NCBI GenBank assembly: GCA_025602915.1
Contig: JAHLJZ010000057.1
Location: forward strand, 62,001 to 126,000
Direction of reading: 5' to 3'
Length of the DNA stretch: 64,000 nucleotides
Origin: Paraphysoderma sedebokerense
Lineage: Eukaryota; Blastocladiomycota; Physodermatomycetes; Physodermatales; Physodermataceae
The translations under genes were made by a program, and so were the position numbers. The stretch's first letter is position 1. Every line of letters begins with the position of its first letter. Shown piece after piece: positions 48,415 to 60,400 of the stretch. The notes beneath the pieces were generated by a model that saw nothing but the letters and a program-made list of their open reading frames with translations, did not search any database and was not told where the DNA came from.

Positions 48415-49439
48415 CGTAATCGTCCTTTATTAACGGTTGTTAATTTCCTATTTCTTGGTTATTTTGATTAATTGTAGCCGAACTGTCAGTTGCCCAACTC
48501 GTATCCAATTTTTCCCCTGGCACTTCTTTTTCGCCTCCACCTTCAGACATAAATTCCACAACCGACAATTTTTCGCCCATCGAAGTTCCATCGTCTTTAA
48601 AGGACAATTAATCTGTATCCACGACTACGAATTGCCCAGATGTATCTACCAAATTAGGGTGACCTCGTAGTGGTATTGCAGGTTCACCGACAAATATTAG
48701 TTCGCGGCAGGATGAAAACTTGGATGTAGATATGATCAGGATCCACTTTCGCTAGGTCAACTGTAGTATTTGTATTATACATTTTAAGTATTCTGAGGAA
48801 ATTTATAATAGAAAATCGTTTCGAGGGATATAGCAGCGCAGGAAAGGCATTCAATTTTTCGTTGAAGTGTATCAACAACACAAAAACGGTTTTATTTCTA
48901 CTTAGTTAATGCACAACACAAGGAAACTAGAACACAAAGATTAAAACAACACGCAAAATTATGACTTATAAAGACCAGAAAGTTTTGTAAAGAAACGTAT
49001 AAAGGGGATAAATTTATAGTTTGATTACAATAATGTCTTGGCATCCTATTTTGCGTTGAAGTTTTGGAATATTTGATCGTAAAGTTTCCGGCAAGTTTTC
49101 GGGAACGAGTAAGGTCAACGTGAATACAAATCGCCGCATAAATATACACATGGGATAAACAAACGGGACGTATCGGCATAGTCAAGAGGGATAATAAACA
49201 CAGCGGATTGATGAGAAGAAGATCGAGATGGAGGGTGTAGTTCGATTTACAAAGACAACGAGAGTGTGAAGATCGGTTACAATTTTGAAGGTAGATTTTA
49301 ACAAACGAGAGAAACGGTAAGTACGGATGGTACAGTCTTTTTAGCATTGCGGTTATATATTTATAGATGTCATTTGTTGAGATAGAAAAAAAAGAAACCA
49401 AAATGGTAGTCAAAAATAGACTTTCCAAGGGAAAAGTGC
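48415..49439. other. Intergenic between kinesin and pyruvate kinase (convergent 3' flanks)
   Basis: About 1 kb between convergent genes, so it should hold two 3' UTRs. A 46-codon minus-strand frame at 48440-48580 has protein-like composition (starts MGEKLSVVEFMSEGGGEK), but nothing upstream connects to it. A 176-codon minus-strand frame at 48898-49428 is Cys/Leu/Ser-rich and looks like chance. No RNA gene recognised. Confidence 0.45.
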
Positions 49440-51998
49440 TTAAAGCGGAGAAGATGCAACAATGACAGTTTTAGCAATGTATTGAGAGGAAAAATTACAA
49501 ACCAGAATACGCATGGTGTTCGTCTTTCCACTACCACCGCGCCATCCTTGAATTGCGACGACGTTGCATTGTTCAGGGATCTGTAAAAACGGCAGACAAT
49601 GCCATATGAGAAACAGTTTTGTAAGATCAGATAAGCCGCAGTTGTAACAAGTATGATAACAGAAGATATCGTGGTAGCGACTTACCAATTTTGATTGAAC
49701 GGCAAACTGAACAGCCCATCTAATTCTCTTATCGACATCATCCTGCCATTCGTCTCCAGTAGGGGTGGCAATTCCATGAGGTTCAGCATACACAAGAGGA
49801 TAAACGCCACGATACAAATGCATTTGTCGGGCAACATGTTCATATCGAGTAATAGCAATGATAGGGACGTGAGGTCGGTATTTAGCGACGAGACGGGCAG
49901 TGTTACCACTGTAAATTAGCAAAAAAAGAGATAACGCATGGTTAGATACGATGCGTAAAATGTGATACGTCAATAAAAGGGTGATCAGGAACCTGGTAGT
50001 CAGCACGATGATAGCCTTCAAATCTTGATCTTGTGTGGAGGCGACGGCAGAAACAGCGACGGTCTCGGTGTTGTCGAACGGTCGCTTGGCAAGAGCACGG
50101 ACTTCAATAGTGAGTGGGGGATAGCAAATGACGGACTCAGCTTCGATACTACATAAAATCAATAATTATTTTTAGACAATCGTACGTCAATAAAAAAATG
50201 CAAATAAAGAACCGAAGCCAGAAATAAAACATACCACACATGGTGCATCATTTGAACAGTTTCAATCGGATATATCCCTTTGGCGGTTTCACCAGATAAC
50301 ATGACACAATCAGCGCCATCTAATACAGCATTAGATACATCTGACACTTCGGCACGAGTGGGACGAGGATTGTTCTACACTGAATAAATTAGCAACATAA
50401 CTAAGGAAGCGGAGAACGCCAATGATACTGACTGTCATTGATTCCAACATTTGTGTGGCACTAGAGTAGAAGAGAGGTGTTAGATGAGAGAGGCGAAGTG
50501 CGTTGACAAAAAAACAAGACGAACCAAATAACTGGTTTTCCTTGAATATTGCATTTGGCGATCATCATTTTTTGGGCAATAAAGACTTTCTGTAACGGAA
50601 TTTCCATACCGAGGTCCTAACAACAACGTTTAAAGTGAGTTTCGATTGTAATTGGCTGGCAAAATCACAAAGAACTTCGTACCCCTCTAGCGACCATAAC
50701 GCCGTCGGTTTCCTTCAATATAGAGTCAAAGTTTTTGACTCCCTGTAAATTTTCAATTTTGGAAATAATCTTAATATGTCTTCCTTTTGGACCCAAGACA
50801 TCTCTAATTTCTCTCACGTCTTCGGCTCTTCTGATAAAGGATGCAAAGATCATATCAACTCCTTGCTCAACTCCAAACAACAAGTCTTTTTTATCTTTTT
50901 CACTGACTGCCGGTAAATCGACGTCGGTACCAGGTAAATTCACGTTCTTACGGGATGACAATTTATGCGTGTTGACAGCTTTAGCGAGGATGTGGTGAGT
51001 ATCAACGACTTTGGTCACGATAAGTGAAAGATTGCCGTCTTCAATAAAGATTTGTTTTCCAGGGGCCAAGGACTTGGTGAGGGAGGGGTATTCAATGTAA
51101 AGGATGGAACCAGTACATTTCCGTTCGTAGGCCGGGTCGTTCGTCAGAGTGATTTCTGAACCGGCTTCAATAAGAAACTAAGAAATTGGTGTGCTTGACA
51201 TGAGCCAATGAATCATTCGTCAGTCGAAATGAGCAAGTTACATACCTCTTTGTCGTCCACCATGTAACCTGTTCTAATTTCAGGACCCTTGGTATCTGTG
51301 GATTGAAAGTGAGTACACACACCGACCGTGCAAGAATTATACACCACTACACGTACCAAGGGCAATAGCAACAGGCCTTCCGGGCATATCGATGAAGCTA
51401 TCTCTAGTGTTCTTTATGACAGAGGCATGATACTTGAGGGCGGATGGTCAATGTCAGTATAGAAATTTTAAGCAAAAGGGGCCGGGCCCCACCGATTTGA
51501 TCCCAAAAAGGAAATAGAATTCAGATTGTAAAAGCTTACTTCATATGATCCATGAGAGAAGTTCAACCGCACGATGTTCATACCGGCGTTGCGTAATTCT
51601 TGAAGCATTTTGACCTAAATACAACACAAGAAAGGGCCACGAAATATTTTGACATTCCGAACACGGATAATTTAATCGAGGGTCAATCAAGCAGAATCGG
51701 AATAAATCGCTTTAAAGATTCTAAAGTAGGGATAGCAAAACTACTTACCGTATTTGTTTTCGGCCCTGTTGATGGAGTACCATGTTGCGATAAGGTCCAA
51801 AAACACACGCAGCAAATTTGCGACAACAACACAACTGATCAGTCTTTGACGGAAAAGTTTGCACCGTAAACGTAGACATGTCTGCAAGAATAAAAAGAAC
51901 GTACCGATGGTACAAATGATGGATGTTCTTCGGGTGTTGGAAGGTTCCACCTCGATGTCCTACGAAAAAATGCTGGTCAGGACCTGAGGCCGAGACAT
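49440..51998 (-). CDS. PYK1: Pyruvate kinase
   Basis: Last glycolytic enzyme: phosphoenolpyruvate plus ADP to pyruvate plus ATP, cytosolic. Start at 51998, with exon 1 encoding only MSRPQ and then [19 protein letters not shown], spliced to GPKTNT and [20 protein letters not shown] (substrate/metal region). Further blocks: [29 protein letters not shown], then [14 protein letters not shown], the [19 protein letters not shown] stretch, the active-site signature [17 protein letters not shown] with [31 protein letters not shown] and [19 protein letters not shown]. The end is [20 protein letters not shown], where fungal enzymes close. The open frame then adds 20 residues (to 49440), an odd tail that may instead be spliced off. 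About ten introns, many for a fungal PYK. Confidence 0.93.
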
Positions 51999-52052
51999 GG
52001 CGCGCAGAAGAGGAAAAAGGAAGGGAAGGGAGGGAGCGGAAGACAAGGAATA
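51999..52052 (-). promoter_or_regulatory. Pyrimidine-rich leader upstream of pyruvate kinase start
   Basis: Read on the minus strand, the bases just before the pyruvate kinase ATG are almost all C and T (for example CTCCCTCCCTTCCC and CCTTTTTCCTCTTCTG). CT-rich tracts close to the start are typical of highly expressed glycolytic genes in filamentous fungi. Inference from position and composition only. Confidence 0.5.
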
Positions 52053-53790
52053 CGAAAGCATAACTACCATGCAAGAGATCCATTCTAGCTTTGTGGTGAC
52101 GAGGTCGGCCATTCTGTGTCTGTATTGGGGAGATGAGGGAGGACAGCTGTCTGCGTTTCTGCAGGAAGGATGCGGTGTTATCGATGCGAGCATTTTTCGG
52201 GCGACTTTGGATACAGGAGAGAAAAGGGGAATTTCTGCCTCAGATCAATTAAGCTCAAATTCCCACCTCAACGCAGAGAAGAACATCTATCCCTCATCAT
52301 CGTCATCATCATCTCCACCATCATCATCCGTATCATGGACCACTGCGAATTCGTCTTGTGTCGATTATGTTGGTTCCGGCCCAGCGCACGTCACTCATGA
52401 TACTCGTATAATTATTGCCGTGATTCGAAATAAATACTAGATGAAATATAATATTCGTGGCATGTTTCATTATAATATTGGATCTATGCTATTGCACAAG
52501 TTATGGCAAAATTCAATTATGATCATCTCACTGCAGTATATAAATAGAGTATTTATTCATTAATGTGGCACATATGGGATTTTGAAATATAATATCATGA
52601 ACCGACATCGACACAAATTGGAAGAATCAAATATCATCCGGAATGATGCTTATAGTAGTTCGGCTCCCGCCAATGATTGAGGACCCGTTGCCGTCAATAC
52701 CTTAAGCATCTCAAATATGAGCATACGATGAAGCTCTCCTGGCTATTAATAGTTTTTTGGCTTCCATGATAGCTTATGTTCAAGCATGTTATGTTTTTTA
52801 TCGATCAATAGCCTAACTGTGTAAAATTATCGGGCACTATCTGCGTTTATCATGCATAATTGCGCCCCAGGCTTCGCCCATACCATTGCCATCCCGGGGA
52901 CAACCGTTTAATGAGGCAGCTAATATGATCGATATTCTCTGAATCGGCTAATCTGACCCTACTCGGTTCATTCCGCTGCAATCAATGTCATCTCAAAATT
53001 TCCATTATTCACTGAAAGGAAAGGACAAAAAAAAATTTGCAGAAATTAAAAATGATGAACCGATATTCAATACCATTTGTTTTTCAATTTTCTGTTAATT
53101 TCTGAAGATTTTTTTCCCTTCAGCCATGAGAGATCCAAAATGCATAAACCTGACAGTTGGACAAAAGCCAACCCAGATAATATGCGTGACATCACTTGTC
53201 AATCTAGCGGCAAAGTCGTTACGGTTTAATCATTAATGGGCAAGCATGCATCCAAATCGGCCCACTATGCCAGAAGCGGTACTCGAATAAGTGTAGCGGC
53301 ATTCTAAATATTAAACAAAGGGCAGGGGAATTGGGAATAAAAGCTTCCACTTTTTAGACAAGCAAAAAGAATTCCAGATGCGTGTGATTTGAGCGAGGAA
53401 CCGCTTCCCTCCTGACATCAGCAATAATCTCTGCGGACTCCCCGTCTCTGTCGTTGCGAGAATTGCTTCTTATATTGTCCTGAGCATCTAGTACACTAAA
53501 AGTATATCACACAGTATCAGGGTCGCTGTACTTCGTCTGTATTTCGTCTGAATTGCACTGTTTGTCAATTCGTCATATAGTCCCGACCCAATTTTAGCAA
53601 CAAAGCGTGCAGACGGTATGTGTGGCTGTTGACTTAAAAGCATTTTCAGTCGACAACTTTTTATTCTCTTCTCAGACGTCTTTCGGACTTTTGCAAAGAA
53701 GTGAACCTGACATTGTATCATTCGTCCCCTTCATCCTTTGCATAGACTTCCTGCTCTTCCAGCTCGGCCCTCTAACTGAATCCGATAATA
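52053..53790. other. Long intergenic region, promoters of pyruvate kinase and LEA-2 gene
   Basis: About 1.7 kb between divergent genes. It includes a TCA/TCC-type simple repeat (about 52293-52338), AT-rich blocks with TATA-like runs (52443-52620) and an A-run (53026-53036). The plus-strand frame from 51997 to 52440 lies antisense to the pyruvate kinase leader and is not convincing. No further gene recognised. Confidence 0.55.
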
Positions 53791-55528
53791 ATGGCTTCGT
53801 CAAACCAAAATGCATCATCACAGCAGCATTACAACCATAACCTGGACTCTGAATATGCCGCTTCTGCATCCGCTCTATTGTCTGCCCTACCTACTAGTCA
53901 GCATCCGATGAATAACTCCTCTAGCGGTTATCCGCAGAACATCACTTATGACCCAAATTATCAACAGTCTGATAATGTGATTTCCTTGGTAGACTATTCA
54001 GAAGACTCGGGAGATTCATTGGATATACCGAATCAAGATATTCCCGCTACGACTGTATTGGAGAATGGGCCAAATGTTACCAACGAGAGTCGTCCTCCTC
54101 GAACTCCAGAGTCAGCTTTGAACTCCCAACGTCAGTCTCCCCATCCTCCGAGACAAAGTTATATTCGAAGCAGCACAATGGGATCACCGTTACAACCGAA
54201 CCCATCAGTAAATGGTTATTCTTCAACAACTCAGGGCCAAGCTATTGCAACCCCCCAGTCTCAATTTGCCAGTCAGCAGTTCTATTCGCCGTATCCTCAA
54301 CACCCATCTGAAGCAAGCAACTCTGCTGTATCATTTAGTTCATTGGAGAATCCTCAATTGAATTCTCAATATTCAGCACAACAAGCTCCGCCATCTTTTT
54401 CCGACGGTCAACCCAGACCAATGTCAGAAATGTATGCAAATCGACCCACGGCCGCTGCTGCTCCCGTTATGCCATCATTCCGCAATAGTATCGCTTCCCC
54501 GAACTCTGCGCAGCAGACTCAGTCTCAACAGAAGCCCGCTCCGACATACTTGAATTATGATAATTTTTCCAATGAGCCTGCCCCAGCGCCCCCGCCAAAG
54601 CACTCTCATAATATGTCTAGTTCCTCCGCTTTTCCCTACAATCGAACTTCACCTGCATATGTGCATCCTCAACATCAACACTCTTCGTCATCTGTTTCTC
54701 TTCCTTATGGTCAACCGAATACCCATTCTCAAATGACTCTAACGGAATCCACGAATAAACCTCTTCCTGTCATCGAACCCACCCGTCCCCCGACCAGTAA
54801 GCGTCCACCCCCATCTGATCCTTCGCAAGCACCACCACCTCGCCGCCGATACTGTCGCTTTAGAACTCGTCTTGGATGTTGTTGCTGCTTCTCATTCTTA
54901 TTCCTTATTTTGATAGCGGCTGGTTTAGCAGTGTTCTTTGTGTTCTTTTTCAAAGCGCCCAATGTTCAATTCGACAGAGCAGTACCTCCGTCTGACGCAC
55001 AACCATTTACTATTCAAAGCGACGGTACCTGGACAATAAATTGGGGACTTAGATTTAACGCTACCAATCAAAACTTTTTTACAATCAATCTGAATAATTT
55101 GGCAGTCAATGTACGCTCATTTTTCTTTTTTATCCAACACATGTGTGTATCAAATTTAACGCAATCCTTTTAATTTCCGTTACTTTTTTCAGGGTTTCCC
55201 CACTGCTGAACGAACACCGCCCGCTCTAGCTACAGGCAGTCTCCCTAATTTGTCCCTTGCCTCAAACCAACCCAACCAATTTACTCTCCCGTTCCAAATC
55301 ACATATAATCCTTCAACGGCCCTAACGGATCCTCGCTCACAATTCTTGGTAGAACTAGTTAGATCTTGCACTGGTTCCGACAATGGTAGAATCAAAATGT
55401 TTGTAAACATAGAAGTTGGCTGGGTGGTAATTAGTTGGACAGGATACAAATTTAAGTTTGATCGTGATTTAGATTTTGCTTGTCCGGTTGATTTAAGAAA
55501 TTTACGTGATCGGCTGGGACAACGGTAA
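53791..55528 (+). CDS. Single-pass membrane protein with C-terminal LEA-2-like domain
   Basis: Two exons, 53791-55110 and 55193-55528, give 551 residues. Residues 1-350 are disordered, rich in Ser, Pro, Gln and Asn, with Pro-rich patches (PAPAPPPK, PPPSDPSQAPPPRRR). A basic stretch RRRYCRFRTRLG is followed by four cysteines (363-366) and a hydrophobic segment (about 367-387), so the N-terminal part is probably cytosolic and the Cys cluster a palmitoylation candidate. After the membrane segment come APNVQFDRAVPPSDAQPFTI and WTINWGLRFNATNQNFFTIN, the pattern of LEA-2/NDR1-HIN1-like beta domains, with NFTLPFQITYN-type strands in exon 2. Fungal proteins of this layout are known but not characterised. 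The role is unknown. Confidence 0.82.
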
Positions 55529-55891
55529 TCGATGGAAGATTTTAATGGCTTTTGTGAGTTGGTTTTGGGTGATCACGGAGAGAGAACAAAAGCAAAATGG
55601 AAAAAAAATTGATACTGTTCTTGCTTTTATTATTTATATCTTGAGTACTTTTTCTTGTATAAAATATAAATGTACTATCGAATTGATGAATTGATTTAAA
55701 CTGTTCGATAAATTGATCGATATCAAGTAACTTTGCAGGGAAAAATAAAAATCATCAGATTTGGGAATTTGGACATATTTAAGGTCGCTGCAGAGCAGTC
55801 CAACCAGGTATAAAAGCGGGAATGATATGAACTTTTCTGTCGTCCTTGCGTTAATGTAATATCATTCGTATTGCGACCACATCTCTCAGTT
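55529..55891. other. Intergenic, 3' flank of LEA-2 gene
   Basis: About 360 bp, AT-rich, with a TATAAAA element at 55810-55816 roughly 80 bp before the partial tRNA. No other gene seen. Confidence 0.5.
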
Positions 55892-55935
55892 GTCTTCGTG
55901 GTGTAGTCGGTTATCACGTCTGTCTAACACACAGA
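55892..55935 (+). pseudogene. 5' half of a tRNA-Val(AAC) gene, cut at the repeat junction
   Basis: Acceptor 5' strand GTCTTCG, D arm GTG...CAC with the AGTCGGTTA loop, anticodon stem TCTGT/ACAGA and loop CTAACAC with anticodon AAC, all as in fungal tRNA-Val. The match stops exactly at the last base of the anticodon stem (55935). The next base begins the repeated segment, and no T arm or 3' acceptor strand follows. Whether a whole gene exists elsewhere depends on what lies beyond the repeat. Confidence 0.85.
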
Positions 55936-55999
55936 CGTTCATATCGGGACAGCAACAGAGTAACAGGATAAACGGTAATACTAGTCTACAATGTGCAAT

Positions 56000-57213
56000 C
56001 TACATTATCACAAGGGGCTCTTCGTCAAACTTACTCACGACAACGTCAAAGCCTCCATCATCCTCTTTTTTCAACTCTGTATACAATTTCTCTGCTAGCA
56101 CTGCTTCAAGAAACCCGCGTTCCGTATTTGTATGTTCACAAAGGATGACAGAAGTGTTATTCGCAACAGCTTGGAGAACTTCGTGGTGAGACATTTCACC
56201 TGTAAAAATGAGATCAGGGGGAGGGGAGAGTGGGAGAAGAACAGAGGATCCTGCATAATGGTTGAGGCTAAGATTAACTGATGAGAGCGAGAGCAGCAAA
56301 GAGCAAAGAGCAATTTACCGCTTCCGGCGCAGATTCCAACAGTTTCGATTCTTGAGGACCCATGACTTTCGGCCACTCGGACTACAAAGTTTGAAATGAT
56401 ATTCAATTGGACGAATGAGTGCTCGTTATGCAGAATAATCATACCATGTTTCAATTTTAAATGAGCTTTAATTCGATCTACTGCCTCTAATAAAGTCAGA
56501 GGTTTGTCTAATGTAACCAGTCGACCCGATCCTTCTTGACCCGTGCCCTCTTTTGACGGTGCGGCCGGAATTCTAGTACCAGGGCCCAAACAGGAAGCCA
56601 ACCAATCATTGACTAAGAGCACATTAGAATACAAGCGATCAAAAGAGAAGAGAATATGGAATTTGACATCGATACTTGCTTCCTCCAACAGCAGCATCAA
56701 GGGAAGTATGAGGACTGTATATTGATATTCCACTTGCAGCGCACTTGAGTGCAATTTCTTGTTTTACAGACTCAGGGTTGCCTGGTTTCGACATAGTAAG
56801 CTGTTTCCAGCCCCGAAATATTGGTGGATGATACTTCATTTAAGAAATGCCGAATGTTGGCACGTCAAAAGGATGCTGAGGCCTCATCGACACGGTGGAG
56901 AAAGAGAAGAAAAATTACCGCAACGATGACACCACAAGAGGGATCATCAATAGCTTCACTAACAACATCCTTGGTAAGATCAATTGTCAAAAGCACTGTT
57001 GATGCATGCTGTCTCGGGTACGGGCCTGAGTATAGAAAATGATTTTTGTAAATAGCTTACATAGCGGCAACACAGACAGGATGATATTGGTGGTATAGGT
57101 AAACGTTGCTTACACTCTACGAGGACACCGACATTGTCCCAGGCTGTCTCCGCAAATTTCAACGGCGCTATGCGGTCCATAGCACGGACAACACTGTTCA
57201 GCATTGTGTGCAT
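56000..57213 (-). CDS. NIF3: NIF3-like dinuclear metal-binding protein (copy 2)
   Basis: Second copy of the NIF3-like gene, identical in exons and introns to 32447-33660. Landmarks fall at the same offsets: MHTMLNSVVRAMDRIAPLKF at the start and FTGEMSHHEVLQ near the end. The only difference is context. Its 3' end now points at the half tRNA-Val(AAC), 64 bp away, instead of the VWA8 promoter. Intact as read, so it could be expressed if the duplication is real. Confidence 0.88.
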
Positions 57214-57454
57214 TATTGTTAGTGTCTGATAAATGATACTCGATGGAATATTTTCTGCAAAAGATGAGTTTAACCAGTTCACTTTAGGGGCAGGCGGATA
57301 GTGGGACTCGGATAAAATCTGTTCATTATTAATGGAACACAAGGAAGGTGGCTTGGTCAAATGGAAACTCTGACGGTGGATTTTAGTTCCATTCCATCCC
57401 GCCTCCTTTCGAGTTCCATTCCTCAACTGCGGTGATAAGTTGGCTATCATTAGG
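57214..57454. promoter_or_regulatory. Shared divergent promoter of NIF3 and GHKL ATPase (copy 2)
   Basis: Copy of 33661-33901, unchanged, so both duplicated genes keep their complete promoter interval. Confidence 0.55.
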
Positions 57455-60400
57455 ATGGCTGCACATACGCAATTTGATAAGGCCAACTTTCAGGCTGCTC
57501 TGTCCTCCGGAATTGAAGAAAAAGTTGAAGTCAGTAAGTTGTCGTCAGTCCCGCTGAATCTACCGCCGTGAATTACTCTTCCACAAGAACTTGATTCCCT
57601 GCTCGTTCCTACTATTATATTAATAAATTCTCATATTTGAATAGACCAGCGACACTTGATTGACAAAATTTTGGCCAGATATTCGGCACAGTACACAGTT
57701 TTTAGAGAGTTATTACAGAATTCTAACGATGCCGGAGCCAAAGAAGTCGTTTTGCAGTTCCAAAGCCAAAATGATAATCAATCACAGAGTAGCAAGAAAA
57801 TAGATACCGTAATATACAAAAATAACGGTAGAGTGTTTATGGAGCAGGATTGGAAACGTTTGAAGAGTATCGCCGAGGTTAGTGTTAATGCGTCGATTCC
57901 ATTGGAAGACTCCCCGCTTTGTCATCAGTCGTCACTGACTAGTCCTCTCTTCAACCTATACTTTAATCTTGCATTGTCATTCCCGCTTGAATATGTAGGG
58001 TAATCCGGATGAGACAAAGGTTGGATTTTTCGGGGTTGGGTTCTACAGTTTATTTTCTATTTGCGAAGAGCCATTAGTTTCATCAGGAGATCAATGTCTT
58101 GGTTTTTTTTGGAGAGGTGATCAATTATTTTCAATGAAAGCTGTGGTTCCGGAGAATGTGTCTGCAGAGGAACGTTTGTGGACAACTTTCTATATGGATC
58201 TGAGGGAGCCTATGAAGCTGCCAGATCGTGATGATTTCTCCAAGTTTATTGCAACTTCGCTCTCTTTCACTGAATTTCTGTGTACTGTTAAAGTATTTTA
58301 CAACGACGAGCTTGTAATATCGCTGTCGAAGAAAAGTTCGCCCTTTCGAGACATGCCGATTCCCGCTTATATAGAACGATCTAGTCCGAACAATGTATTG
58401 AAATTAAAGGCGGTTGAGATTCGACAGGTCCAGATGGAGGCAGAAGTTCTGCCTGAAGAAAATGCGTCGAAATTATCTTCGTTTCTCGGACTTGCTTCTC
58501 CTAAGACATCTCGCAAAGAGAAGGTCAGCTGTACTATTTTCCTCAGAATTGCCCGAGCTGTTGTAGATGTAAAACTTGGTGCGAATTTTGCCGCCTCCAT
58601 GCAAAGAACTACCAAGAAACCCCCGCCATCTACAACTGTCATCCAACTTATATATACGAATTACGACGAATATGATGCGAGCGAGAAAATGCGGACTAAA
58701 TATTCAGTTTTCAACGACATCGTGCCATTTCCGTCGCAAGGACGTGTTTTTATCGGGTTCCCCACTCACCAGACAACTGGTTGTTCGATTCATTTAGCTG
58801 CGCACCTCATTCCAACAGTGGAAAGAGAAAATATAGATTTTGTTGATCCAATATTGAATCAGTGGAATCAAGAGATACTTTCAATGGGAGGGCTATTGGC
58901 GAGAATCACCTATGATGATGAAATGAACGCTATTAATCGGCTTTATACTGAAATCATTCAACCCGGCCGTAGAGAAGGGACGACGTTAAGCTCTCCGCCG
59001 TCTGAAGAATTTCTTTGGCTTTCCAAGAAAGCTATACATGCCATGAAATCATTCACTTTCCGGGATTCAACCCCAGCGTCTCTCGTTAACCGAATCATTT
59101 CGAGTTTCTTTTACAAGGCATCCAAACAGCCATTAGCGCTTCTCTCGACTCATGGCGTCCTCCCTTGTCCAACCGTTCGTGTTTTTGATTCTGATACAGA
59201 AATGTTCGTCAAGAATGTGCCTGCGGTTCCAAAAAAGCTTCTCTCGGATGTTCCAGATTTCATCAAACCATTGCAGCAACAAGGTCTAATCCGTGATATT
59301 TCAAAGGAGGATGTGTTCCAAGAATTAGCGGGGCGAAATCTTCCTGAAAATGAAATTGTCGCTGCGCTCAAATGGTGGATCAAAGGCTGTAAAATTGGCC
59401 AATATAACGAGTCGGATCTTGTTTCGTTCAAACAACGATTAAAAATTACATCCGCAGACGAGACGCAGCCAAGAAAACTGGAAGCTATGAGGTACTTCCC
59501 GAACTACAGGGTATTGCCCCCCGATGTCCCCTTGTCAACCGACACTTTGCCGATGAGTATATCCAAGCAGCTGATAGATTTAGATTTAGTCCAATGTCTT
59601 CGGTAAGCCTGCATTGTTTCCTATTTTACTGTGCCGTATTAACTTAAATTGCTTCAGTCTGTCTGAATTACCACTTTCGGCCTGGTCTGTCTTCATATCA
59701 GAACATCCATCATTCTCCGGTCAGAATGCATCACCTGAATTCGTGCAAAAAATATTCGGTGTTCTCTCGCGTGCTTTACCGAACTTAAATCATACCGAGA
59801 GAACCTACATTGTGTCTGCTTTTACTGTCAAATCATGTATTCCGACCACTAAAGGGTGGAGAACCCCAGCTGAAAGCTATTTCAAATCAGTGAATCTGTT
59901 TGAAGACCTCAGTGTAGTCCAGTTTCCTAATGAGAAAGTCGTGAGCCCAAAGTTGTTGGCAATGCTTGGAGTTAGAGAACATGTTGACTTGCAAATGATT
60001 TTTGACAAGCTAGACACCTTGAATTGGGATCATGTCCACTTGGTGAGAACAAATTCGTCGTTTCTGTTGTCGTTCTGCTCTAATTATACCCAAAATTAGG
60101 TGAAATATCTGAGTACAGTCAGCGATAAACTTACAGATTCCGAGATAGCGAAACTTAAAAATGCATACATCTTGCCTATTGAATCTAATGGTTCACCACA
60201 AACTATCTCAACCGATAAATCAAGTAACAACTCAGCAAGTGCCCAAGTAGCGCCGGCTGTACCTGGCACAACGGCTCATGTTCCATCTAAACGATTTCGG
60301 GCTCAAGATGTCTTCCCACCCACAGAGTTATTCCGATCCCTTAAACTCCCCATTCTATCGTGGCCTCGAAATAAATGGCGATCGAATTCTCCCGAGACAA

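Noticed and set aside
48608-48782. Possible spliced minus-strand mini-gene starting MYNTNTTVDLAKVDPDH
   Set aside because: The two open pieces look protein-like, but the only GT...AG pair between them gives a 30-nt intron and the wrong phase.
48898-49428. 176-codon minus-strand open frame downstream of pyruvate kinase
   Set aside because: Composition is Cys/Leu/Ser-heavy with no motif. It lies in what should be the 3' flank of pyruvate kinase and shows no sign of selection as protein.
51997-52440. 147-codon plus-strand frame starting [11 protein letters not shown]
   Set aside because: It overlaps the pyruvate kinase start and its CT-rich leader in antisense. The Arg/Lys-rich start is simply the complement of the pyrimidine tract, and the Ser run is a TCA simple repeat.
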